A stretch of DNA of 64,000 bases from Micromonospora sp. C28SCA-DRY-2 (GCF_030519475.1 NZ_JAUMKD010000002.1:301001-365000), one strand, 5' to 3'; shown: positions 44,350 to 54,441, counted from the first letter of the stretch. Made by a program: numbers and translations. The notes: generated by a model from the sequence alone, not told the origin.

Positions 44350-46329
44350 CTACTGGGGAGTGGGGAGTTTGAGGCCGTTGATCGGGGTCAGCGGGAGAAG
44401 CTTCTTGCCGGTGGGGCCGATCTGGATCTCGGTGTCCATGGCGGGGCAGACGCCGCAGTCGAAGCACGGCGTCCACCGGCAGTCGTCCTGCTCGTACTCG
44501 CTCAGCGAGTCCTGCCAGTCCTGCCAGAGCCAGTCCTTGTCCAGCCCCGAGTCCAGGTGGTCCCAGGGCAGGACCTCCAGCTCGTCGCGCTCCCGGGTGG
44601 TATACCAGTCGAGGTCCACCCCGAACGCGGGCAGCACCTCGGCCGCCGCGTCCACCCAGCGCTGGTAGGAGAAGTGCTCGCTCCACCCGTCGAACCGGCC
44701 GCCGTTCTCCCACACCTTGCGGATCACCGCGCCGACCCGGCGGTCACCCCGGCTGAGCAGGCCCTCGATCAGCGAGGGCTCGCCGTCGTGGTAGCGGAAG
44801 CCGATCGCCCGGCCCAGCGAGCGGTCCGCGTTGATCGCCTGCTTGAGCAGCTTGAGCCGGGCGTCGATGACCTCCGGCCGCTCCATCGCCGCCCACTGGA
44901 ACGGGGTGTGCGGCTTCGGCACGAAACCGCCGATGGAGACGGTGCAGCGGATGTCCTTGGAACCGGTGGCCGCCCGGCCGGCGCGGATCACCTCGTGCGC
45001 CATGTCGGCGATCTCGAGGACGTCCTCGTCGGTCTCGGTGGGCAGGCCGCACATGAAGTAGAGCTTCACCTGCCGCCAGCCGTTGGTGTACGCGGTGACG
45101 ACCGTGCGGATCAGGTCTTCCTTCGACACCATCTTGTTGATGACCTTGCGGATCCGCTCCGACCCGCCCTCCGGGGCGAAGGTCAGGCCGGTACGCCGGC
45201 CGTTGCGGGACAGCTCCTGCGCCAGGTCGATGTTGAACGCGTCCACCCGGGTGGAGGGCAGCGACAGCGAGACGTTGGTGCCCGCGTACTGCTCGGCCAG
45301 GCCGGAGCACATGTCGCCGATCTCGGAGTGGTCGGCCGACGACAGCGACAGCAGGCCCACCTCGTGGAAGCCGGAGAACTCCAGCCCCTGCTGCACCATC
45401 TGCCCCACGGTGGTGATGGACCGCTCCCGGACCGGCCGGGTGATCATGCCGGCCTGGCAGAACCGGCAGCCCCGGGTGCACCCCCGGAAGATCTCCACCG
45501 CGTACCGCTCGTGCACCGTCTCGGCGAGCGGGACCAGCGGCTTCTTCGGGTACGGCCAGGCGTCCAGGTCCATCGTCGTGCGCTTGTGCACCCGGAACGG
45601 CACATCCGCCCGGTTCGGCACGACCCGCTGGATCCGGCCGTCGGGCAGGTAGTCCACGTCGTAGAAGCGCGGCACGTAGACGCTCTCGGTGCGGGCCAGG
45701 CGCAGCAGCAGTTCGTCGCGCCCGCCCGGGGAGCCCTCGGCCTTCCACTCCCGGACGATAGCGGTGATCTCCAGCACCGCCTCCTCGCCGTCGCCGAGCA
45801 CGGCGGCGTCGACGAAGTCGGCGATCGGCTCCGGGTTGAACGCGGCGTGGCCGCCGGCCACGATCACCGGGTCGGCGTCGGTGCGGTCGGCGGCGAGCAG
45901 CGGGATGCCGGCCAGGTCGATAGCGGTCAGCAGGTTGGTGTAGCCCAGCTCGGTGGAGAAGGAGACGCCGAACACGTCGAAGTCGCGCACCGAGCGGTGC
46001 GCGTCGACGGTGAACTGCGGCACGCCGTGCGCGCGCATCAGCTTCTCCAGGTCCGGCCAGACCGCGTAGGTGCGCTCGGCGAGCACGTCGGGCAGCTCGT
46101 TGAGCACCTCGTAGAGGATCTGCACGCCCTGGTTGGGCAGGCCCACCTCGTACGCGTCGGGATACATCAGCGCCCAGCGCACGGTCGCCGCGGCCCAGTC
46201 CTTGACCACCGCACCCAGCTCGCCACCGACGTACTGGATGGGCTTGGTCACCTGGGGCAGCAGCGGCTCCAGCCGGGGCCAGACGGATTCGCCCGCGACG
46301 GGGCGCGGGGTGGTGGACGGGACGCTCAT
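44350..46329 (-). CDS. TIGR03960 B12-binding-type radical SAM protein
   Basis: A 659-residue radical-SAM protein. An N-terminal B12-binding-like Rossmann region (RWALMYPDAYEVGLPNQGVQILY ... GVSFSTELGYTNLLTAIDLAG) precedes the radical-SAM core with the iron-sulfur motif CTRGCRFC (about 280-290) and GGSERIRKVINK. The C-terminus has a Cys-rich CRWTPCFDCGVCPAMDTEIQ segment that may hold a second cluster. It partners the TIGR03936 gene downstream; in several bacteria the two are adjacent or fused. ATG at 46327-46329 is used; TACCCT lies eight bases upstream, so the mRNA may be leaderless. The substrate is unknown. Confidence 0.93.
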   Translation of the reverse strand: MSVPSTTPRPVAGESVWPRLEPLLPQVTKPIQYVGGELGAVVKDWAAATVRWALMYPDAYEVGLPNQGVQILYEVLNELPDVLAERTYAVWPDLEKLMRAHGVPQFTVDAHRSVRDFDVFGVSFSTELGYTNLLTAIDLAGIPLLAADRTDADPVIVAGGHAAFNPEPIADFVDAAVLGDGEEAVLEITAIVREWKAEGSPGGRDELLLRLARTESVYVPRFYDVDYLPDGRIQRVVPNRADVPFRVHKRTTMDLDAWPYPKKPLVPLAETVHERYAVEIFRGCTRGCRFCQAGMITRPVRERSITTVGQMVQQGLEFSGFHEVGLLSLSSADHSEIGDMCSGLAEQYAGTNVSLSLPSTRVDAFNIDLAQELSRNGRRTGLTFAPEGGSERIRKVINKMVSKEDLIRTVVTAYTNGWRQVKLYFMCGLPTETDEDVLEIADMAHEVIRAGRAATGSKDIRCTVSIGGFVPKPHTPFQWAAMERPEVIDARLKLLKQAINADRSLGRAIGFRYHDGEPSLIEGLLSRGDRRVGAVIRKVWENGGRFDGWSEHFSYQRWVDAAAEVLPAFGVDLDWYTTRERDELEVLPWDHLDSGLDKDWLWQDWQDSLSEYEQDDCRWTPCFDCGVCPAMDTEIQIGPTGKKLLPLTPINGLKLPTPQ

Positions 46330-46502
46330 GATGCCCAAGGGTACGCGGCCCGGTGGCGGTGGTGGCGTGCACGCCACGGGCACGTGACCGGACGGGGTGC
46401 TCCGCCGCCGCCGGCCCGGGTCACCCGCGCTGGCGGTGGGCGGATCGGCGACGGTGGCACAGCGGTACTAACCTCGGATCGGCGCGAGAGGAGATTGCCG
46501 CG

Positions 46503-48152
46503 ATGCCGCAGCCGCAGCCGGGAGCAGACCGGCCGGCCGACGGGAGCCCCCCGGAGCAGCACCCGGACCGGGATCCGGCGGTCAACGAGGAGCCGACCCT
46601 CTCCCCCGTACCGCCGGACGAGGCGCCCCGCACCGGCCCGGCGGGCACCCGGGAGCTGCCCACCGACCGGCCCGGCCAAGCCCCGGAGGACGGCCCGGCC
46701 GGCGCGCCCACCACGGCCGCGAGCGAGCCGCCGCCGGCCGACGACCAGCCCGGCGCGGACCCACGGGCCGCCACCACCGGCGAACCCGAGCCGCCCGCCC
46801 CGCACCCGTCCCCGGCCAGCCCGCCCGAAATCGGCGCGCGGGGCGCCGCCGCCGACCAGCCGGACCACGCCGCCCCGCACCCGGCCCCCGCGGACGCCCC
46901 CGAGCCGCCCGCCGACCAGCCCGGTCCGGGCCCGCGGGACGCCGACGCGACACCGGTCGACGCGGTGGCCGGCGACGGCCCGCAGGGCACCCGCCGGCTG
47001 ACCGCCGACGCCACCGCGCCGACCCCGGACCCCGCCGCCGGGGACGGCGGTCCGGACCGTGGGCCGCAGGGCACCCGGCGGCTGCCGGCCGGTGAGCCGG
47101 CGGCCGCACCCGCGCCCCGGTGGAGCGGCTCGGCACCGGTCCCGCCCCCGCCGCCGCGCCGGCGGGCCTGGGGTGAGTCGGCGGAGCCGACCCCCGTGCC
47201 GCCGGCCCCGCCCGAGCCGCCCGAGCACCGGCCGCCGGTCGACCCGTGGGCGGGCGCGGACACCGGGGGCTGGGAGCTGCCCTCGGCCGAGCTGCCCGCG
47301 CTGCCGCCGACGCTGCCCTACCCGGCCCCGCCGCCGACCCGGCCGTACTCCGGGCCGCCCGCCCCACCACCCGCCAACCCGGTCGCGCCGCCGCCGCCAC
47401 CACCGGTCGCCCGTCCGCCGGCCCCGCCAGCGGCCCCGGTCGCCCGACCGGCCCCGGTCGCCCGTCCACCGGCCCCGGTCGCCCCGCCGCCGGCGGCGCC
47501 GGTCCGGCCACCCCGGCAACGACGCGGGAAGACCCCGCCGCCGGTGGCGCCGCCGCCCGGCTGGCAGGCCCCCAAGGGATACGTCCCGGTCCCGGTCCGC
47601 AAGCGCCGGCGCTGGCCCTGGCTGCTGCTGCTCACCCTGGCCTGCTGCTGCGGCTGCCCGGCCTACTACGGCATGCCGATGACGGCGCAGTACCCGGCGA
47701 AGGCGGCGCTGCCGGCCGAGGTGGACGATCTGCGGCTGCGCGACGACAGCCGGTCGGAGCAGACCGCCCGGCAACTGGAGACCGAGGTACGCAAGGCGCA
47801 CTGGCTGGCCGAGGAGACCTTCGCCGGCGTCTACGCCACCGGCGACGGCAAGCGGGTGACCGTGTTCGGCGGCACCGGCTTCCGGATCACCCCGGAGTCG
47901 GACGCCGAGGAGGAACTGAACCGGCTCGCCGAGCAGTACCAGCTCGGCGAGGCGCAGGTGGTCGAGACCGGGGTGCGCGGCCGGCACGGGCGCTGCGCGG
48001 TCGGCCGGGACGGCGGCACGGACGTGGTGGTCTGCACCTCGGCCGACCACGGCAGCATCGCCACCGCGGTGTTCACCCGGCTCTCCGTCGACGACAGCGC
48101 CCGGCTGCTCGACCGGATGCGCAGGCAGATCGTGACGGCCGACCAGAAGTGA
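46503..48152 (+). CDS. proline-rich membrane-anchored protein
   Basis: A 549-residue protein in three parts. Residues 1-365 are a Pro/Ala/Asp/Gly-rich disordered region with recurring GPQGTRRL blocks. A single membrane segment follows (PWLLLLTLACCCGCPAYYG, about 370-390) after a VRKRRR stop-transfer signal. The C-terminal outer domain of about 155 residues contains ETFAGVYATGDGKRVTVFGGTGF and CTSADHGSIATAVF. This outer domain matches the one in the gene at 60362-61042. GAGGAGATTGCCGCG precedes the ATG. Topology predicts a cytoplasmic proline tail and an outside domain. No known function. Confidence 0.85.
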   Translation: MPQPQPGADRPADGSPPEQHPDRDPAVNEEPTLSPVPPDEAPRTGPAGTRELPTDRPGQAPEDGPAGAPTTAASEPPPADDQPGADPRAATTGEPEPPAPHPSPASPPEIGARGAAADQPDHAAPHPAPADAPEPPADQPGPGPRDADATPVDAVAGDGPQGTRRLTADATAPTPDPAAGDGGPDRGPQGTRRLPAGEPAAAPAPRWSGSAPVPPPPPRRRAWGESAEPTPVPPAPPEPPEHRPPVDPWAGADTGGWELPSAELPALPPTLPYPAPPPTRPYSGPPAPPPANPVAPPPPPPVARPPAPPAAPVARPAPVARPPAPVAPPPAAPVRPPRQRRGKTPPPVAPPPGWQAPKGYVPVPVRKRRRWPWLLLLTLACCCGCPAYYGMPMTAQYPAKAALPAEVDDLRLRDDSRSEQTARQLETEVRKAHWLAEETFAGVYATGDGKRVTVFGGTGFRITPESDAEEELNRLAEQYQLGEAQVVETGVRGRHGRCAVGRDGGTDVVVCTSADHGSIATAVFTRLSVDDSARLLDRMRRQIVTADQK

Positions 48153-48164
48153 GCCGACGGGCGG

Positions 48165-48191
48165 CCCCCGACCGACCGGGTCGGCCGGGGG
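48165..48191. terminator. terminator between convergent genes
   Basis: Stem CCCCCG-a-CCG / CGG-c-CGGGGG with one internal mismatch, between the anchored protein gene and the convergent plsC. Confidence 0.6.
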
Positions 48192-48887
48192 TCAGGCCGG
48201 GGTGTCGCCGGGGGTGGCCGAGTGCGTCCGCGGCGGGGCGTACCGGGGCACGTACTCCTGGCCGGTGAGCTTCTGGATCTCGCTCATCACCTCGTCGGTC
48301 ATCGCCCGCAACGAGGTCCGGTCGTCCGGCCGGCCGGTGAAGTCCAGCGGCTTGCCGAACCGGATGGTGATGTCCGCCGGCAGCAGCCGGGGCATCCGGG
48401 CGCCGATCGGCTGGACCTTCTCGGTGCCGATGGTGCCGACCGGGATCACCGGCACCTGCGCGGCGACCGCCAGCCGGGCCACCCCGGTGCGCCCGCGGTA
48501 GAGCCGACCGTCCGGCGACCGGGTCCCCTCCGGATAGACCACCACGAGGTCACCGCCCTTGAGGGCGGGGATCGCCGCGTCGAACGCCGACAGCGCCGCC
48601 CGCCCGCCGGCCCGCTCGACCGGGATCGCGCCGAGGCCGATGAGCACCGCCTTGCTGAACCGGCCGCGCAGGCCGGTGCCCTTGAAGTAGTCCGACTTGG
48701 CCCAGAACGCCAGGTGCCGGGGCACCACCGTGCCCAGCAGCAGCTCGTCGGCGACCGAGAGGTGGTTGGCGGCGAAGATCGCCCCGCCGGTCGGCGGAAT
48801 GTGCTCCAGCCCCTCCACGGTGGGGCGCCAGGCCAACCGGAGCGCGGGCGCCACGGTGAGCTTGCCGATGGTGTAGAGCAGGGGCAC
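48192..48887 (-). CDS. plsC: 1-acyl-sn-glycerol-3-phosphate acyltransferase family
   Basis: A 231-residue PlsC-family acyltransferase that makes phosphatidic acid from lysophosphatidic acid and acyl donors. The catalytic NHLSVAD (His42-x4-Asp47), the substrate pocket block FSKAVLIGLGAIPVER and the YPEGTRSPDG motif are present. The frame is open to 49052, but GTG at 48885-48887 has GGAGGATCC before it and starts the usual PLLYTIGKLTVAP helix. A TAACGT hexamer further upstream could be the -10. Several PlsC paralogues are usual in this group, so the exact lipid substrate is uncertain. Confidence 0.92.
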   Translation of the reverse strand: MPLLYTIGKLTVAPALRLAWRPTVEGLEHIPPTGGAIFAANHLSVADELLLGTVVPRHLAFWAKSDYFKGTGLRGRFSKAVLIGLGAIPVERAGGRAALSAFDAAIPALKGGDLVVVYPEGTRSPDGRLYRGRTGVARLAVAAQVPVIPVGTIGTEKVQPIGARMPRLLPADITIRFGKPLDFTGRPDDRTSLRAMTDEVMSEIQKLTGQEYVPRYAPPRTHSATPGDTPA

Positions 48888-49073
48888 GGATCCTCCGGCG
48901 GTCGGACTGGTCGGCTGGTCGGGCGGTGTCACGTTAGCGGACGCCACCGGGACACCCCGCGCGGGTGGCGGGCGGTCCGCGGGCTGGTCCGGGTGGGCGG
49001 CGAGGGACCGGGAGAGCCCCTTCCGCCGCGCGAACGCGACGGAAGGGGCCACTACGGCCGGCTCACCCGGATC

Positions 49074-52000
49074 TCATACCCGGCGAACGGCGACCGTCAC
49101 CCGATCGCCCTCACCGACCTCCCCGGTGAACCCCTCGACGCCCTCGACGACGTCGATCTGGTCGGCCAGCACCTCCCGCGCCACGAAGTCGGCGAACCCG
49201 GCCACCGCCGCGCGCACCTCCTCGGACGCCGATAGCGCCACCACGATCCGGTCCGAGACGTCCAGGTCGGCGTCCCGGCGGGCCTGCTGCACCACCCGCA
49301 CCACGTCCCGGGCCAGCCCCTCGGCGGCCAGTTCCGGGGTGACCTCGGTGTCCAGCACGACCACCCCCTCACCGCCGGGCAGCGGCGCGGAGTGCTCGGC
49401 GTCGGCGGCGACCAGGCGCAGCTCGTACTCACCCTCGGCCAGGGTGACCCCGGCGGCGACCGGGGCGCCGTCGACCAGCTCCCACTCCCCCGCCTTGACC
49501 GCCCTGATGACCTGCTGCACCTGCTTGCCGACCCGCGGGCCGAGCGCCCGGGGCACCACTGTCAGCACCTGCTGGCAGTACGCGGACACCTCGCCGGTGA
49601 ACTCCACCGCCTTGACGTTGACCTCGTCGGCGACCAGGTCGGCGAACGGCCGCAGCTGCTCCGCCGCCGGGGAGGCGACGGTGAGCCGGGACAGCGGCAG
49701 CCGCACCCGCAGGCCCTTCGCCTTGCGCAGCGACAGCGCCGCCGAGGCGACCGCCCGGGTGTCGTCCATCGCCGCCACCAGCTCGTGGTCGGCCGGGAAC
49801 CCGGTGGCGTCCGGCCAGTCGGTCAGGTGCACCGACCGCTCGCCGGTGAGCCCGCGCCAGATCTCCTCGGCGGTCAGCGGCGCCAGCGGCGCCACCACCC
49901 GGCAGAGCGTCTCCAGCACCGTCCACAGGGTGTCGAACGCGTCGTGGTCACCCGACCAGAACCGGTCCCGGGAGCGGCGCACGTACCAGTTGGTCAGCGC
50001 GTCCAGGTAGGACCGCACGGTGGCGCAGGCACCGGAGATGTCGTACGCGTCCAGCTGCGCCTGAACCGTGTCGACCAGTTCCCGGGTCTTCGCCAGCACG
50101 TACCGGTCGAGCAGGTGGCTGCTGTCGGTCCGGCGGCGCGCCTGGTACCCGTCCGCGTTGGCGTAGAGCGAGAAGAAGTACCAGACGTTCCACAGCGGCA
50201 GCAGCACCTGGCGCACCGCGTCCCGGATGCCCGCCTCGGTGACCGGCATGTCGCCGCCGCGCAGCACCGGCGAGGACATCAGCATCCAGCGCATCGCGTC
50301 CGAACCGTACGAGTCGAAGACGTGGTAGACGTCCGGGTAGTTGCGCAGGCTCTTGGACATCTTGCGCCCGTCGGAGCCGAGCAGGATGCCGTGGCTGAGG
50401 CAGTTGCGGAACGCCGGCCGGTCGAACAGCGCGGTGGCCAGCACGTGCATGGTGTAGAACCAGCCGCGGGTCTGCCCGATGTACTCCACGATGAAGTCGC
50501 CCGGGTAGTGGTGCTCGAACCAGTCGCGGTTCTCGAACGGGTAGTGCACCTGGGCGAACGGCATCGAGCCGGACTCGAACCAGCAGTCCAGCACCTCGGG
50601 GACCCGGCGCATCATCGAGCGCCCGGTCGGGTCGTCCGGGTTGGGGCGGACCAGCTCGTCCACCGCCGGCCGGTGCAGGTCGGTCAGGCGTACGCCGAAG
50701 TCCCGCTCGATCTCCGCCAGCGAGCCGTAGACGTCGACCCGCGGGTAGTTCGGGTCGTCGGACTTCCACACCGGGATCGGCGAGCCCCAGAACCGGTTCC
50801 GGCTGATCGACCAGTCGCGGGCGTTGGCCAGCCACTTGCCGAACGAGCCGTCCTTGATGTGCCCGGGGGTCCAGTTGATCTGCTGGTTCAGCTCGACCAT
50901 CCGGTCCTTGAACGTGGTGACGGCGACGAACCACGACGACACCGCCTTGTAGACCAGCGGGGTGTCGCAGCGCCAGCAGTGCGGGTAGGAGTGGGTGTAG
51001 GTGTCCTGCTTGAGCACCACCCCCCGCTCCTTGAGCTCCCGGATCACCGGCTTGTTGACGTCGAAGACCTGCTCGCCCTGGTACGGCGGGACCAGCGCGG
51101 TGAACCGGGTGTGGTCGTCCACCGTGACGACGGTCGGGATGCCGGCCGCGTTGCAGACGTTCTGGTCGTCCTCACCGAAGGCCGGGGCGAGGTGCACGAT
51201 CCCGGTGCCGTCCTCGGTGGTGACGAAGTCCGCGCCGAGCACCTGGTACGCGTTCGGGCCGGCCTGCTCGACGAGGAAGTCGTAGAGCGGGGTGTACCGG
51301 CGCCCGACCAGGTCCGTGCCGCGCACCGTGCCGACCTGCTCGTACCCCTCCAGCTCCTTGCCGTACGCGGCCAGCCGGGCCGCGCCGACCACGTACCGCT
51401 GGCCGTCGCGCTCCAGCACCGCGTACTCGATGTCCGGGCCGACGGCGAGCGCCAGGTTGGACGGCAGGGTCCACGGCGTGGTGGTCCAGACGCCGAGCCG
51501 CACCGGCCCGCGCACCAGCTCCGGCGCGCGCTCGTCCGGGGTCAGCTCGAACCACACCGACAGCGTCGGGTCGTGCCGGTCCCGGTAGACGTCGTCCATC
51601 CGGGTCTCGGTGTTCGACAGCGGCGTCTCGCAGCGCCAGCAGTACGCCAGCACCCGGAAGCCCTCGTAGACCAGACCCTTGTCGTGCAGGGTCTTGAAGG
51701 CCCACATGACGCTTTCCATGTAGTCCAGGTCGAGGGTCTTGTAGTCGTTGGCGAAGTCGACCCAGCGGGCCTGCCGGGTGACGTACCGCTCCCAGTCCTG
51801 GGTGAACTCCAGCACCGAGGTGCGGCACGCCTCGTTGAACCGGGCCACGCCGAGGTCGAGAATCTCCGCCTTGCTGGTGATGCCGAGCTGCTTCTCGGCC
51901 ACCACCTCGGCGGGCAGGCCGTGGCAGTCCCAGCCGAAGCGCCGCTCGACGTGCTTGCCGCGCATGGTCTGGTAGCGCGGCACCACGTCCTTGACGTAGC

Positions 52001-52220
52001 CGGTGAAGAGGTGGCCGTAGTGCGGCAGGCCGTTGGCGAACGGCGGGCCGTCGTAGAAGACGTACTCGTTCTTGCCGTCGGTGCCGGCGGGGCGGGCCTC
52101 GACACTGGCCTCGAAGGTCTTGTCGGCCGTCCAGTGCTCCAGCACCCGGCGCTCGACCGCGGGCAGGTCCGGGCTCGCCGGCACGCCGGCGGCGGTCGGG
52201 TCGTGCAACGGATAGGCCAT
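49074..52220 (-). CDS. ileS: isoleucyl-tRNA synthetase
   Basis: A 1048-residue class I synthetase that charges tRNA-Ile. The HIGH-type motif is [10 protein letters not shown], the editing domain is present, and the second signature is [14 protein letters not shown]. The length and sequence style fit the long, eukaryote-like IleS type found in actinobacteria, which in other species is less sensitive to mupirocin. The C-terminal region includes an anticodon-binding domain. ATG at 52218-52220 follows GAGGAGAG. It is controlled by a T-box riboswitch directly upstream (52221-52450). Confidence 0.98.
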   Translation of the reverse strand: MAYPLHDPTAAGVPASPDLPAVERRVLEHWTADKTFEASVEARPAGTDGKNEYVFYDGPPFANGLPHYGHLFTGYVKDVVPRYQTMRGKHVERRFGWDCHGLPAEVVAEKQLGITSKAEILDLGVARFNEACRTSVLEFTQDWERYVTRQARWVDFANDYKTLDLDYMESVMWAFKTLHDKGLVYEGFRVLAYCWRCETPLSNTETRMDDVYRDRHDPTLSVWFELTPDERAPELVRGPVRLGVWTTTPWTLPSNLALAVGPDIEYAVLERDGQRYVVGAARLAAYGKELEGYEQVGTVRGTDLVGRRYTPLYDFLVEQAGPNAYQVLGADFVTTEDGTGIVHLAPAFGEDDQNVCNAAGIPTVVTVDDHTRFTALVPPYQGEQVFDVNKPVIRELKERGVVLKQDTYTHSYPHCWRCDTPLVYKAVSSWFVAVTTFKDRMVELNQQINWTPGHIKDGSFGKWLANARDWSISRNRFWGSPIPVWKSDDPNYPRVDVYGSLAEIERDFGVRLTDLHRPAVDELVRPNPDDPTGRSMMRRVPEVLDCWFESGSMPFAQVHYPFENRDWFEHHYPGDFIVEYIGQTRGWFYTMHVLATALFDRPAFRNCLSHGILLGSDGRKMSKSLRNYPDVYHVFDSYGSDAMRWMLMSSPVLRGGDMPVTEAGIRDAVRQVLLPLWNVWYFFSLYANADGYQARRRTDSSHLLDRYVLAKTRELVDTVQAQLDAYDISGACATVRSYLDALTNWYVRRSRDRFWSGDHDAFDTLWTVLETLCRVVAPLAPLTAEEIWRGLTGERSVHLTDWPDATGFPADHELVAAMDDTRAVASAALSLRKAKGLRVRLPLSRLTVASPAAEQLRPFADLVADEVNVKAVEFTGEVSAYCQQVLTVVPRALGPRVGKQVQQVIRAVKAGEWELVDGAPVAAGVTLAEGEYELRLVAADAEHSAPLPGGEGVVVLDTEVTPELAAEGLARDVVRVVQQARRDADLDVSDRIVVALSASEEVRAAVAGFADFVAREVLADQIDVVEGVEGFTGEVGEGDRVTVAVRRV

Positions 52221-52450
52221 CGGGGGTCGCTCTCCTCAGCAGCTCACGCGTCGTGTGGGTCTGCGAGGACGAGCCGTTCCGGTACGCCTGTCGGCGCCCC
52301 GGGTGGGCCCGCGGTACCACCCCGCTTGGCGGTCAGGATCGACCGCCCGCTCGTTGGCCGGCTGTGACGGGCCGGACCCGTCCGGTTCTACTGGGCCGGT
52401 CACCCGGCTGTTCTTCCGGAGGCTCGCCGGTGATGGCCGGGTCATCGCCT
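52221..52450 (-). ncRNA. ileS T-box riboswitch, translational type
   Basis: The T-box signature TGGTACCGCG is at 52319-52310 on the minus strand. Upstream, ACCCGGC (52442-52436) pairs with GCCGGGT to close a very short stem I whose loop holds the specifier ATC (52434-52432, isoleucine) and the typical GGCGAGCC...CCGGAAGAAC. Near the gene, GCTC-TCCTC-AG complementary segments can hide the ribosome site GAGGAG. This is the ultrashort-stem, translation-controlling T-box known from actinobacterial ileS: uncharged tRNA-Ile frees the ribosome site. Confidence 0.95.
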
Positions 52451-52547
52451 TACGGCAGTCAAGGTTACCCGACCTCCGGCGGAGATCGCCGCCGAGTAAC
52501 GGCCGCGGTCGCGGGCCGGCGGGCATGACCGGCGTCACAGCGCCGGC

Positions 52548-52575
52548 TGTCACGCCCGGCCCCGGCCGATCCGTC
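52548..52575 (+). promoter_or_regulatory. ECF41-type promoter before the CMD-sigma operon
   Basis: TGTCACG (52548-52554), 17 bases, CGTC (52572-52575). The published ECF41 target pattern is TGTCACA with CGTC about 16 bases on. The -35 box lies inside an inverted repeat, GGCGTCACAG (52531-52540) and CTGTCACGCC (52547-52556), with one mismatch. Confidence 0.72.
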
Positions 52576-52613
52576 GTTCGGGTGTCGACACCGACCGGAC
52601 CGAGGAGGTCGTC

Positions 52614-53054
52614 ATGCAGAGGATCAACGTGGCCGAGGTGGCGCCGCAGGCGTACCAGGCCGTGCTGGGGCTGGAGAAGTACGCCCGGGCGAACGTCGAG
52701 CGCACCGTGTACCACCTGGTGAAGCTCCGGGCGTCGATGCTGAACGGGTGCGCGTTCTGCGTCGACATGCACAGCCGGGACGCGCTCGCCGAGGGCGAGT
52801 CGAGCCGGCGGCTCTTCGCGGTGGCCACCTGGCGGGAGGCGCCCTTCTTCGACGAGCGGGAGCGGACCGCGCTGGCGCTCACCGACGCCGTCACCCGGCT
52901 GGGCGAGGACGGCGTGCCGGACGAGGTGTGGGACGCCGCGGCGAAGGTGTGGTCGGAGAAGGAACTCGCGGATCTCCTGATCGCGATTGCCACAATCAAC
53001 GTGTGGAACCGGATCGCGGTGCCCAGCCGGACCCAGCCGCCGCTGGACGTGTGA
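52614..53054 (+). CDS. carboxymuconolactone decarboxylase family protein
   Basis: A 146-residue protein of the CMD/AhpD family. The redox motif NGCAFCVDMH carries Cys46, Cys49 and His53, as in alkylhydroperoxidase AhpD-like proteins that reduce peroxides with a thiol pair. GGACCGAGGAGGTCGTC precedes the ATG. Its stop overlaps the sigma gene start as GTGA. Adjacent CMD-type genes are the standard targets of ECF41 sigma factors, so this is probably the main regulated product of the pair. The in vivo substrate is unknown. Confidence 0.93.
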   Translation: MQRINVAEVAPQAYQAVLGLEKYARANVERTVYHLVKLRASMLNGCAFCVDMHSRDALAEGESSRRLFAVATWREAPFFDERERTALALTDAVTRLGEDGVPDEVWDAAAKVWSEKELADLLIAIATINVWNRIAVPSRTQPPLDV

Positions 53055-53929
53055 CCACTACCGAAGCGGCACAGGCGGCCGGTGCGCTCGACGCGCACCG
53101 GCCGATGCTGCTCGGCCTCGCCTACCGCCTGCTCGGCAGCCGGCACGACGCGGAGGACGTGCTCCAGGACGCCTACCTGCGGTGGCTCAACGTCGACCGG
53201 ACGCGGGTGGCCGAGCCGCGCCGGTACCTGTCCCGGGTGGTCACCCGGCTGGCCATGGACCGGCTCCGGGCCCGGCAGTCGACCCGGGAGGCGTACGTCG
53301 GCCCCTGGCTGCCCGAGCCGGTGCCCACCGCGCCCTCGCCGTTCGGCCCGCTGGACCGCGCCGAGCAGCGCGACTCGCTGGCCACCGCACTGCTGCACCT
53401 GCTGGAACGGCTCAGCCCGCCGGAGCGGGCGGTCTACGTGCTGCACACCGCCTTCGAGCTGCCGTACGCCGAGATCGCGGAGATCCTGGACCGGTCGCCG
53501 GCGGACTGCCGGCAGCTGCACCACCGGGCGGTGGCCCGGATCGGGCAGGACCGGCGCCGGTTCACCGCCGACCGGGCCGAGCAGGAGCGGCTGCTGGACG
53601 CCTTCCTCGCCGCCGCCCGCGACGGCGACCTGGCGAGGCTGACCGGGCTGGTCGCCGCGGACGCCACCGCCTGGACCGACGGCGGCGGTCGGGTGAAGGC
53701 GGCCCGCAACCCGGTGGCCGGGGTGGACCGGATCGCCCGCTTCTTCGCCGGCATCTACGGCGGCGTCCCGTTCTCGGCACGCCGGCTGGAGCTCAACGGC
53801 CAGCCGGCGGCGCTGATCGTCCGGCCCGACGGCAGCCGGTACGCGATCACCGTGGCCGCCGCCGGCGGCCGGATCACCGGGCTCTACGTCATGGGGAACC
53901 CGGACAAGCTATCGGCGCTCACCGACTGA
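53051..53929 (+). CDS. ECF41-family (SigJ-like) sigma factor
   Basis: A 292-residue extracytoplasmic-function sigma factor. Region 2 (GLAYRLLGSRHDAEDVLQDAYLRW) and region 4 (ERAVYVLHTAFELPYAEIAEILDRSPADCRQLHHRAVARI) are followed by a SnoaL-like C-terminal domain of about 110 residues. ECF41 proteins have no separate anti-sigma factor; the C-terminal domain regulates activity. Both signature motifs of the group are visible: DGGGR (about 212) and NPDKL (about 284). GTG at 53051 is coupled to the CMD gene by GTGA. The fitting promoter upstream of the pair implies autoregulation. Confidence 0.94.
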   Translation: MTTTEAAQAAGALDAHRPMLLGLAYRLLGSRHDAEDVLQDAYLRWLNVDRTRVAEPRRYLSRVVTRLAMDRLRARQSTREAYVGPWLPEPVPTAPSPFGPLDRAEQRDSLATALLHLLERLSPPERAVYVLHTAFELPYAEIAEILDRSPADCRQLHHRAVARIGQDRRRFTADRAEQERLLDAFLAAARDGDLARLTGLVAADATAWTDGGGRVKAARNPVAGVDRIARFFAGIYGGVPFSARRLELNGQPAALIVRPDGSRYAITVAAAGGRITGLYVMGNPDKLSALTD

Positions 53930-53952
53930 GCCGGGGTCCGGAGCCCGTACGG

Positions 53953-53974
53953 CCCGGCGGCGGCCGCCGCCGGG
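53953..53974. terminator. palindromic terminator between convergent genes
   Basis: A 22-base perfect palindrome CCCGGCGGCGG / CCGCCGCCGGG between the sigma gene and convergent ndk, flanked by GGAGCCC and GGCTCC that can extend or compete with the stem. Confidence 0.6.
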
Positions 53975-54015
53975 CTCCGCGGGGAGGTTCGGCATCCCGG
54001 ACCCGGGAAGGTCGG

Positions 54016-54441
54016 TCAGCCCAGCTCGGGGAACCAGAGCGCGATCTCGCGCTTGGCGCTGTCCGGGGAGTCGGAGGCGTGCACCAGGTTCTCCCGGTTG
54101 GACAGGGAGAAGTCGCCGCGGATGGTGCCGGCGGCCGCCTTGCGCCCGTCGGTCGCGCCGACCAGCCCGCGTACCACGTCGATGACCTGGTCGCCGGAGA
54201 GCACCAGGGCGACCAGCGGGCCGCCGGTCATGAAGTCCTTCAGCGGCGGGTAGAACGGCTTGTCGACGTGCTCGGCGTAGTGCTCGTCGGCCAGCGCGGC
54301 GTCCATCGTCCGGGTCACCATCGCGTCGATCCGCAGCCCCTTGCGCTCGAAACGGGAGATGACCTCGCCGACCAGCCCGCGGCGCACCGCGTCCGGCTTG
54401 ATCAGTACGAGGGTGCGCTCATCCGGGCTGCTGCTGGACAC
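54016..54441 (-). CDS. ndk: nucleoside diphosphate kinase
   Basis: A 141-residue enzyme that balances nucleoside triphosphates. The N-terminal RTLVLIKPDAVRRGLVGE and the active-site NLVHASDSPDSA with His121 are diagnostic. GTG at 54439-54441 is chosen because AGGAGGAA lies eight bases upstream. A TAGGCT hexamer at 54488-54493 fits the -10. It is divergent from the membrane-VOC gene. Length is standard. Confidence 0.97.
   Translation of the reverse strand: MSSSSPDERTLVLIKPDAVRRGLVGEVISRFERKGLRIDAMVTRTMDAALADEHYAEHVDKPFYPPLKDFMTGGPLVALVLSGDQVIDVVRGLVGATDGRKAAAGTIRGDFSLSNRENLVHASDSPDSAKREIALWFPELG

Noticed and set aside
49392..52367. A 991-codon plus-strand open frame over ileS
   Set aside because: Antisense shadow of ileS that runs into the T-box leader.
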